This document shows positions 14,641 to 20,043 of a stretch of 20,043 nt of DNA, piece after piece (the first letter of the stretch is position 1; each line of letters starts with the position of its first letter). This stretch comes from Comamonas sp. (lineage in GTDB: Bacteria > Pseudomonadota > Gammaproteobacteria > Burkholderiales > Burkholderiaceae_C): assembly GCA_019236485.1 (NCBI GenBank), contig JAFAIY010000426.1:1-20043 (forward strand), in the 5' to 3' direction. Position numbers and translations under genes: made by a program. The notes below the pieces were generated by a model, which was not told where the DNA came from, made no database searches, and saw only the letters and a program-made list of their open reading frames with translations.

Positions 14641-16382
14641 CAGGCCCCCCACTGCAGCAAGCGGCCGCTGGCATGGGCACCACGCGCCGAGCTGAGGCTG
14701 AACTGCAGACAACCGCTGTCGGCCTGCCAGCACAGCTGCAGCTCCACGGTATCGCCCGGCAAAATAGGCTGCTGAAACTTGAGCAGCTGGGCATCGGCAA
14801 AACCACAGGCCAGGCCAAAGGCCTGCTGCCCCAAGCTGGCCGCCCAGTGCAGCTGGGCCACGCCGGGCACCAGGGCCGCGTCGGGGAAATGCCCTTCCAG
14901 CACACGCAGCTGTGGTTGCACCTGCAACCGGGCCTTGGCCTGATTTTCCGAGCGCTCCAGCCAATGCGGTACAGGCAGCACCGGGTTGAACAAGGCCTGC
15001 AGGCTTTGCTGCGTGGTCTTGCCCTGGCTGTTCATGGGCAGGCGCGCCACATAGCGCCAACTGCGTGGCAAAGCCACGCGTTCCACCACATCTTCCAGCA
15101 ACTGACGCAAGGCCAGACCCATGGCCCGGCGGCCTTGCTGCTGCAGAGCCTGCCAGCCGGCTTCGGTCAGTTCCACCACCATGCCCACACGGGCCATGAC
15201 AGCGCCGCCTTCCGCCGCCTGCTCCAAGACCACGGCCTTGGCCTGCTGCACCCAGGCATGGGCTTGCAAGACCTGCTCCATGCCAGTTAGCGACACGCGT
15301 TTTTCCGCAATCTTCACCACCCGGTCGACCCGGCCCTGCAAGACAAAGCTGCAGCCATCGGTGCTGGGCTGGACACGGTCGGCGGTTTCCCACCAGGCTT
15401 GCGGATCGGGCAGATGGGCCGAACATACGACAAGGCAGCCGTCATCCGCCACGCGCAGCGCCACGCCAGGCAGGCTTTGCCAGACATCGCCCTGCTCGGC
15501 ACGGCGCCGCCAGGCAATGCCGCCGGTTTCCGAGCTGCCAAACACCTCGGTGGGCGAATGGCCCAGTAATTGCAGTCCATGCTCCGAAGCTTGGGCCGCC
15601 AGCGGCCCGCCCGAGGAAAACACGCCGCGCAAACATGCGCGGGCCGGCGCCCAGTCCAACTGGGTCGGCAAGCGTCCCAGCATGGCCGGGCTGGACACCA
15701 GCACGCTGGGCAGGGCTGTCTGCAGCTGCTGCAGCAGCTCCTCCGGATAGCGCGCAAACTGCGTGCCCAGCAGACGCCCTGCCGACAACGGCCACAGAAT
15801 GCGAAACAGCAGGCCGTAGATATGGTGGTGGGACACGGTGGCCAGCACCTGCATGTCTGGCGCGTTCAGGTCCGCACCAAAAACGGCTTGCAGCGCATGG
15901 ACTTCGGCGTCCATCTGCGTGAGCTTTTTTTCAATGCGCTCCGGCATGCCCGTAGAACCCGAGGTAAACAGCACCAGCCTCGCCTGCGCCATATCCAGTG
16001 GCTGCAGCACCACGGCATCCACAGCGGCTGCGTCTGGGCAAGCGTCTATGGCTCCGGGCAGTTGCCCCGCACAAGCCGCCACCTGCGGCAACAGATGCGC
16101 CAGGGTCTGGGCCTGGGTGTCGCTGGCCAGCACCGGGGTCTTGCCCGCATGCCATGCACCCCACAGGGCAGCGGCAAATTCCAGCGGGTCTTCCATGTAC
16201 AAGGCCACGTCACGGCCCGGCAGCGGCTGCAAAGCAGCACACCAGGCTTTTACCGCGTGTACCCATTGTTCATGCGTGAACATGCCGGCTGCCGGCCGGG
16301 CCACGGCATGTGTGGCCGTCCGGGCCTGCGGCAAGGCCACCTGGGCCAAGGTCAACGCTTGATTTGCCAGGCCTTGATTCAC
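14640..16382 (-). CDS. apeH: AMP-ligase fused to hotdog dehydratase domain (ApeH-ApeI type)
   Basis: A 580-residue two-domain protein. Residues 1 to about 460 are an ANL-family adenylate-forming ligase: FTSGSTGMPE (A3, from 139), FGSSETGGIAWRRR (A5), and the C-terminal NSQGKTTQQSL with catalytic Lys455 (A10). It should activate the aryl acid and load it on an ACP. Residues from about 465 to 580 are a FabZ-like hotdog corresponding to ApeI, with LEGHFPD (His498) followed by LVPGVAQLHWA. The residue at the FabZ Glu position is His512, so the acidic catalyst is missing. In the characterised pathway ApeH and ApeI are separate proteins and ApeI pairs with ApeP. The GTG start at 16382 overlaps the membrane-protein stop as GTGA. 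Confidence 0.92.
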   Translation of the reverse strand: MNQGLANQALTLAQVALPQARTATHAVARPAAGMFTHEQWVHAVKAWCAALQPLPGRDVALYMEDPLEFAAALWGAWHAGKTPVLASDTQAQTLAHLLPQVAACAGQLPGAIDACPDAAAVDAVVLQPLDMAQARLVLFTSGSTGMPERIEKKLTQMDAEVHALQAVFGADLNAPDMQVLATVSHHHIYGLLFRILWPLSAGRLLGTQFARYPEELLQQLQTALPSVLVSSPAMLGRLPTQLDWAPARACLRGVFSSGGPLAAQASEHGLQLLGHSPTEVFGSSETGGIAWRRRAEQGDVWQSLPGVALRVADDGCLVVCSAHLPDPQAWWETADRVQPSTDGCSFVLQGRVDRVVKIAEKRVSLTGMEQVLQAHAWVQQAKAVVLEQAAEGGAVMARVGMVVELTEAGWQALQQQGRRAMGLALRQLLEDVVERVALPRSWRYVARLPMNSQGKTTQQSLQALFNPVLPVPHWLERSENQAKARLQVQPQLRVLEGHFPDAALVPGVAQLHWAASLGQQAFGLACGFADAQLLKFQQPILPGDTVELQLCWQADSGCLQFSLSSARGAHASGRLLQWGA

Positions 16383-16960
16383 TGGGCTTTCATCCTCTGT
16401 TCTGTTTCTATGCCTGCGCGATGGCGGGCTTGCACCCGTCGGCGCACCAGCCACTCCCCTGCCATCAGCAGCCCCATGGCCACATAGGCCAGCAAACCGT
16501 TGTACAGCGCCCAAGCGGCATTGCTGCTGTAGAGCGCCGTATAGGCCGCTACCGTGCCATTGAGCACAAAAAAGCCACACCACAGCGCCGTGACGCGGGC
16601 GGTATAAGCCACGGCCGCTGCCGGCAAATCCGGCTGCTGCAGCCTTGCCACGCGTTCGACCACGGAAGGTGGACGCCGCAGACTCCAGCCGAACACTGCC
16701 AGCAGCACGGCATTCACCAGCACCGGATAGAGCTTGACGGCCCGGGCATCGCCCTGCCACCACGACGCCAGCGCCAGCATGGCGGCACCTGCGGCCACCA
16801 GCACCCAAAAGCCCTGACGGCTGCTCCATGCTCGCGCCAGGGCCAGCAGCACCAGCGCAGCGGCCAACCAGTGGGCCGGCACATGACCTAGCGCGGCATA
16901 CACACCCAGGGGGTAAAGCAGCGTCAGCACCAGCAAGGCCCAGGTAGCGCCTTTGCGCAT
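16379..16960 (-). CDS. small integral membrane protein (COG4648-like), APE-cluster associated
   Basis: A 193-residue integral membrane protein with about five to six hydrophobic segments (roughly residues 5-22, 29-45, 50-66, 76-93, 121-145 and 150-168) and a basic C-terminus. The motif VERVARLQQPDLP followed by YTARVTALWCGFFVLNG is the recognisable core of the predicted membrane protein that sits between the ACPs and the AMP-ligase in aryl polyene clusters (the ApeG position). No enzymatic motif is known to me. It overlaps the ligase gene by GTGA and lies 14 nt after the second ACP. A role anchoring the synthase or helping lipid attachment at the inner membrane is conjecture. Confidence 0.85.
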   Translation of the reverse strand: MRKGATWALLVLTLLYPLGVYAALGHVPAHWLAAALVLLALARAWSSRQGFWVLVAAGAAMLALASWWQGDARAVKLYPVLVNAVLLAVFGWSLRRPPSVVERVARLQQPDLPAAAVAYTARVTALWCGFFVLNGTVAAYTALYSSNAAWALYNGLLAYVAMGLLMAGEWLVRRRVQARHRAGIETEQRMKAQ

Positions 16961-16974
16961 GATGAGGGGCTCCT

Positions 16975-17235
16975 TCAGTGGACGGCGAGGTCTTCGCTGA
17001 CGAGTCGCTGCAAGGCGTCCACCACATCTTGTATGGTGCGTACCGACTTGAACGCCTCGGCATTCAGACGCTTGCCCACCAGGGGCTTGAGCTGCACGAT
17101 CAGGTCCACGGCATCGATGCTGTCGATATCCAGATCTTCATAAAGACGGGCTTCGGATGTGATGCGCGCGGCGTCGATATCAAAAGTGTCCTGCAGGATC
17201 TGGACGATGCGTTCGTAAATGGCGGCTTGGTTCAT
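16975..17235 (-). CDS. apeF: acyl carrier protein, ApeF-type
   Basis: An 86-residue acyl carrier protein. The phosphopantetheine attachment site is Ser39 in DIDSIDAVDL, preceded by the LYEDLDI turn; helix I and the acidic recognition helix II are normal. It is the second of two carriers; the pair ApeE/ApeF binds the thioesterase ApeK in the reconstituted pathway, and one carries the growing aryl polyene. The operon's own Sfp-type transferase should modify it. The ATG at 17235 is 14 nt after the previous stop with GGAG upstream. Which of the two carries the starter and which the elongating chain cannot be told from sequence; the E/F names follow gene order. Confidence 0.92.
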   Translation of the reverse strand: MNQAAIYERIVQILQDTFDIDAARITSEARLYEDLDIDSIDAVDLIVQLKPLVGKRLNAEAFKSVRTIQDVVDALQRLVSEDLAVH

Positions 17236-17249
17236 GAAGGGCTCCAGGA

Positions 17250-17513
17250 TCAGGACTCAGTGCGTACGGTGGCTACAAAGGCGGCCAAGGCCTGAACGCT
17301 GCGGAAATGCTGGCGAGTCTGTTCCGAGTCGGCCGACATGCTCACGCCGTAGCGCTTTTGCAGCGCCAGGCCCAGCTCCAGCGCATCAATGGAGTCCAGG
17401 CCCAGGCCGTCGACAAACAGCGGCGCGGCGGCATCTATATCCTGCGTAGTGATGTCTTCCAGCGCCAGACTGGAGATGATGAGTTCCTTGATTTCTTGCT
17501 CAAGCTGAAGCAC
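17250..17513 (-). CDS. apeE: acyl carrier protein, ApeE-type
   Basis: An 87-residue acyl carrier protein with Ser41 as the phosphopantetheine site in GLGLDSIDALEL, and a helix I reading LEQEIKELIISSLALEDI. The Gly-Leu-Gly-Leu-Asp-Ser form distinguishes it from the second carrier. The frame is open further upstream, but the family start falls at the GTG at 17513, which has GGGGA eight bases upstream and overlaps the acyltransferase end by 14 nt, suggesting coupled translation. With its neighbour it forms the two-carrier set typical of aryl polyene synthases. The E/F letters are by position. Confidence 0.92.
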   Translation of the reverse strand: MLQLEQEIKELIISSLALEDITTQDIDAAAPLFVDGLGLDSIDALELGLALQKRYGVSMSADSEQTRQHFRSVQALAAFVATVRTES

Positions 17514-18276
17514 TAGAAGTTTCCCCGAAAAGTTGTTCTGATAAATGTTCCATGACCTGGCGCGCGGCCAGCGCTTCGCTGGTCGCTGCCTGGCAGAAAG
17601 GTTCGATGGCGATGTCATCCCGCACTTCGATGCGAAAGTGAGGTTTACGCACGGGCACCTGCCACCAAGACATGCCCTTGGTCAGCAGAGGCGCGCTGCA
17701 ATGGATATGGACCGGCGTGATGGATACACGGCCTTTCACCGCCACATGGGCCGCGCCACGCTGCAAGCGCACAGGGCCGCTCAAGGGCGTGCGCGTACCT
17801 TCGGGAAAGACGATCAGGTTGTGACCTGCCCGCAGCGAGCGCAGACAGTCGTGCAGCAGGTCGGCACCGCCGCTGTTGGTGATAAAGCCCGCCGCCGCGA
17901 TAGGGCCACGTGTAAAAGGATTGCGGGCCAGCGCCGCCTTGACGATGCAGTCCGCCGAGCGCACAAAAGCCATCAAAAACACCACATCAATCAAGGTGGG
18001 GTGGTTGGCCAGAATCAATAGACCGCGGCGCTGCAGACGCTCCAGACCGCGCACATCGTAGGAAAGCACGCCCAGACCTTGCATCAGCGCCACAAAGCCG
18101 CGAAAGCTGTAGTGAATCGCATGCTGCGCCAGCCATTGACGCCGCTGCAGATGGCGCACGACCAGCCACAGCAGCGGGTATACCCCGCAGCGCACCACCA
18201 GGCCGCCCAGGCCAAAAACGGCAAAGCACAGCCCGGTGGCCAGCACACGCCAGCCACGATTCAGCCTTTCAATCAT
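17500..18276 (-). CDS. PlsC-type 1-acylglycerol-3-phosphate acyltransferase homologue (ApeD position)
   Basis: A 258-residue acyltransferase of the PlsC/LPLAT type. An N-terminal hydrophobic anchor (about residues 11-40) is followed by the catalytic NHPTLID motif with His92 and Asp97, the glycerophosphate-binding FPEGTRTP motif (157-164) and a later TPVHIHCSAP strand. Length is normal for the family. The frame is open upstream, but the ATG at 18276 overlaps the chain-length-factor stop by 8 nt and gives the family N-terminus. It is one of two acyltransferases in the operon, and the more PlsC-like. It may transfer the polyenoyl group from ACP to a glycerol-type or other carrier; acceptor is inference. 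Confidence 0.88.
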   Translation of the reverse strand: MIERLNRGWRVLATGLCFAVFGLGGLVVRCGVYPLLWLVVRHLQRRQWLAQHAIHYSFRGFVALMQGLGVLSYDVRGLERLQRRGLLILANHPTLIDVVFLMAFVRSADCIVKAALARNPFTRGPIAAAGFITNSGGADLLHDCLRSLRAGHNLIVFPEGTRTPLSGPVRLQRGAAHVAVKGRVSITPVHIHCSAPLLTKGMSWWQVPVRKPHFRIEVRDDIAIEPFCQAATSEALAARQVMEHLSEQLFGETSSASA

Positions 18277-19042
18277 GGCAGCGCTCCCACAGCCATTGGC
18301 CTGTTCCGGCCTGCGCCCGAGCGTCTCGGGCCTGCGGGCTGTACAGCCTCGTCTGCTGGTCCTGCAATAAAAATTGCAACACCTCCAGCCCATGGGGCAA
18401 GTGCGGCACAGACTTGGGAGCGCAAGTTTCGCAGGCAGCCTCAGGCAAGGCCTGAAGCGTGAAACCGGATTCCCCGGGCTGAGCCAGCGCCAGCAAGACA
18501 GCCCAGGCAAAAGGCAGGGCAGGCTCGTCGTGAAAACATTCGTAGGGTGCAGGCAGTGGTGCGTCGTAGCACACCACCATGACCTCAGCAGCGCCGTCGT
18601 GCAGCAGGCCCAAGGCCTCCATCACGCCAGCTTCGGGTGCGGCATGCATGGATGCAACGCATACTGCATTGGCGCGCATGCCACGCAAGATGGAGTGCTG
18701 CGCCCCTATGCCGTTGTGCACCGACAAACCAAATGCCGTGGGAGACAGCGGTTCTCCCGCCACCGAGTCCCGCAACAGGGCTAGGGATTTTTCTGCGTCG
18801 CCATAGCGCGAAGCCCAGACTATGGGCAGGTCCGCCTGTGCCAGCACCGCATCGGCCACGGAAACTGCCCACCTGGCCTGCGTTCCCAGCCGGCGCCGCG
18901 CCATGGCGGGAATATGCGACAAATCCAGCGCCACCTCGCCACATGGCTGCACAGGCTGCTTAGCCCATTGCTGCCAGCTCGCTGATGTCTGCAGTCCAGG
19001 CGCCAGCGCCGACCATGCCCTCAGAGCCCAAACAAGGCGCAC
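18269..19042 (-). CDS. apeC: chain-length factor (half-size beta-ketoacyl synthase homologue), ApeC-type
   Basis: A 257-residue protein of the short beta-ketoacyl-synthase N-terminal-like family. FGLSVHNGIGAQHSIL (about residues 104-119) and the later VASMHAAPEAGVMEAL helix correspond to the ketosynthase core. The place of the catalytic Cys is taken by VAS-M-H, so there is no nucleophile and it cannot condense on its own. In the solved aryl polyene system ApeC is the chain-length partner of ApeO. The protein ends where a full ketosynthase would continue into its His-containing half; that is usual for this family rather than a truncation. The start is a GTG at 19042 with GAGGGA upstream, and an in-frame stop directly precedes it. 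First gene of the operon. Confidence 0.88.
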   Translation of the reverse strand: MRLVWALRAWSALAPGLQTSASWQQWAKQPVQPCGEVALDLSHIPAMARRRLGTQARWAVSVADAVLAQADLPIVWASRYGDAEKSLALLRDSVAGEPLSPTAFGLSVHNGIGAQHSILRGMRANAVCVASMHAAPEAGVMEALGLLHDGAAEVMVVCYDAPLPAPYECFHDEPALPFAWAVLLALAQPGESGFTLQALPEAACETCAPKSVPHLPHGLEVLQFLLQDQQTRLYSPQARDARAQAGTGQWLWERCHD

Positions 19043-19080
19043 TCAATTCCCTCAATGATTGTTTATATTGAAAATATCAC

Positions 19081-19102
19081 CGCATAGCGAATGCGCTATG
19101 CG
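19081..19102. promoter_or_regulatory. perfect 9-bp inverted repeat in the operon leader
   Basis: CGCATAGCG (19081-19089) and CGCTATGCG (19094-19102) are exact reverse complements around a 4-nt loop. The repeat lies between the probable -10 box (19127-19132) and the first start codon (19042). It could be an operator for a dimeric regulator or a 5'-leader hairpin in the mRNA; no regulator gene is in the window. Confidence 0.6.
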
Positions 19103-19126
19103 TTCACCACTCTCAAAAGAGGCGCT

Positions 19127-19155
19127 ATTATACATATTGATACAACATACCAACA
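19127..19155 (-). promoter_or_regulatory. probable sigma-70 promoter of the aryl polyene operon
   Basis: On the minus strand a perfect TATAAT lies at 19132-19127, preceded after 17 nt by TGTTGG (19155-19150), a weak -35. The -10 box is preceded by ATG, giving some extended -10 character. It is 85 nt upstream of the GTG of the first gene, in the most AT-rich part of the window. Confidence 0.6.
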
Positions 19156-19670
19156 GCGGCATGAGGCACTGCACGACAGATACCGTTCACCCTTGAAAAA
19201 CTTTCCTATTTTCAAGAACCCTTATCGCAGCATGATTTTCCGCGACACCCGTCTCCCTATTTGAGGGAGATAGCTTCAACAGAATTTCCGCTAAACGCAA
19301 TACAGCTGTCGCCAGGGCCATCAAACTGCCTGCAGCTACCAAGACATCAAGCCGAATCACCCATACCACCTCCAGCAGCCCAAGACTAAGCAAGCACTGC
19401 CTCGTGCCACTCCAGCAGAGTCTTTCTCAATAACAGGCATTCGAAATTGCATGAGTTCGGGTAAGTTAGGCTGCCTGCTTCAACTCGCCCCTAGGCAAGA
19501 ACCCAAGAACAATTCCAACGGCACTGAAATTGATCGTCCAGATATCGCGCATCTCTAAAACATTCCCATGAGATATTTGCAAATATTCTCAATATGATTT
19601 TTCAAAAACTTTAGCCAAAAACTATGATTCAAAGCATTTCTTGGCCAGCTTCTGAAAGCCACCAGAGCAG
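19156..19670. other. gene-poor spacer between operon promoter and insertion-sequence remnants
   Basis: About 500 nt of lower GC content than the operon. It contains a short hydrophobic minus-strand open frame (19187-19393, 68 residues) that I cannot assign. A perfect 7-bp inverted repeat with a 5-nt loop lies at 19252-19270. A 28-codon minus-strand frame at about 19470-19553 ends in GELKQAA and may be the tail of a lost gene. None is convincing as a functional gene; the stretch looks like debris left by insertion-sequence activity. Confidence 0.4.
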
Positions 19671-19860
19671 CTAACGCCACCGATCCACGAAGCATGCGCA
19701 AATGATTGCAGCTACCAGTTTCAACAACGCTTCGTAGATATCCAACCACCTTTCAAAGCGGATGTGCAGCTTGCCAAAGCCTGCAAACCATTCATGTGCT
19801 CTCTCGACTACTCAGCAATGCTTGCCTAGATGTCGGGTCCCGGATGATTGGCTGCTTAAA
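19671..19860 (-). pseudogene. 3' remnant of an IS5-family transposase gene
   Basis: Translating the minus strand gives LGKHC-stop-VVERAHEWFAGFGKLHIRFE, then RWLDIYEALLKLVAAIICACFV and a stop codon at 19671. This is the C-terminal end of IS5-family (IS427/IS1031-like) transposases, where the usual LGKHRWVVER segment contains a Trp codon; here that codon is TGA (19812-19814). VVER includes the region of the catalytic Glu. Only the last 60 or so codons are recognisable; the sequence upstream is not transposase-like, so the gene is truncated and carries a nonsense mutation. Confidence 0.82.
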
Positions 19861-19940
19861 AACAAGCGCCCCTTGCTCTTAGGCCGAGAGGTGCTCCTAG
19901 CGGTTCTGGCAACATGGCAAACCTCTACCAAGGAGCTGCC

Positions 19941-20043
19941 ATGCTGATTGCTCTGCACAAGAACGCGACCACTACGCCTGCCACCCGCTTGGCATTGCAG
20001 CAAGCCAGCGGCACCGACCGGGAGTTAGCCCAGCAATACGGCA
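19941..20043 (+). CDS. IS481-family transposase, N-terminal part (runs off window)
   Basis: The plus strand reads MLIALHKNATTTPATRLALQ from an ATG at 19941, with AGGAG five bases upstream, and continues open to the window edge after 34 codons (ending ELAQQYG). This opening is characteristic of IS481-family transposases, whose N-terminus carries a helix-turn-helix before an integrase core beyond this window. It is the only plus-strand gene seen. The left end of the element should lie in roughly 19880-19930, within or next to the decayed IS5 sequence, but I could not define an inverted terminal repeat. Whether the element is intact cannot be judged here. Confidence 0.8.
   Translation, partial: MLIALHKNATTTPATRLALQQASGTDRELAQQYG

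Noticed and set aside
14643..15426. Upstream extension of the glycosyltransferase frame
   Set aside because: The part before 14640 is a Gly/Arg/Ala-rich shadow of the AMP-ligase gene; the glycosyltransferase family N-terminus begins exactly at the ATG at 14640.
1..20043. CRISPR arrays, tRNA or rRNA genes, phage genes
   Set aside because: No regularly spaced repeats, no tRNA-like arms and no phage-type genes were found on either strand.

Overview
The window is GC-rich and its genes are tightly coupled. It carries a complete aryl polyene (APE) type II polyketide pigment cluster, all on the minus strand, read leftwards from about 19.1 kb to 0.55 kb. Protein character, base composition and flanking insertion sequences suggest a betaproteobacterium, probably Comamonadaceae (Comamonas/Delftia/Acidovorax-like). 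That placement is inference, since no taxonomic marker gene is present.

Layout in transcription order. A promoter and a 5'-leader hairpin lie at about 19155-19081. Next come a half-size chain-length factor (apeC), a PlsC-type acyltransferase, two acyl carrier proteins (apeE, apeF), a small membrane protein, an AMP-ligase carrying a C-terminal hotdog dehydratase domain (apeH-apeI fusion), a family 2 glycosyltransferase, an LpxL-type acyltransferase and an MIO aromatic ammonia-lyase. These are followed by a 4HBT thioesterase (apeK), a LolA-like periplasmic protein, an MMPL/RND exporter, a halogenase-like flavoprotein and a DUF3261-type lipoprotein. Then come ketosynthase apeO, dehydratase apeP, ketoreductase apeQ, ketosynthase apeR, two small exported proteins of unknown function and an Sfp-type phosphopantetheinyl transferase. 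Most junctions from 19042 to 2234 overlap by 1-14 nt and the rest are short gaps, so this looks like one 21-gene operon.

How the parts fit. The lyase should make a cinnamate-type aryl acid. The ligase loads it on an ACP that has been primed by the transferase encoded at the operon end. ApeO/ApeC and ApeR elongate with malonyl units, ApeQ reduces, and the ApeI/ApeP pair dehydrates, giving a conjugated aryl polyene. The two acyltransferases and the glycosyltransferase are suited to putting the polyene on a lipid/sugar carrier. The MMPL exporter, LolA-like protein and lipoprotein are suited to moving it to the outer membrane. The flavoprotein could halogenate it.

Flanks. On the left is one small unrelated ORF (45-284). 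On the right is a gene-poor, AT-richer stretch, then a nonsense-mutated tail of an IS5-family transposase (19671-19860) and the start of an IS481-family transposase running off the window (19941 onward). The cluster therefore borders a mobile-element scar just upstream of its promoter.
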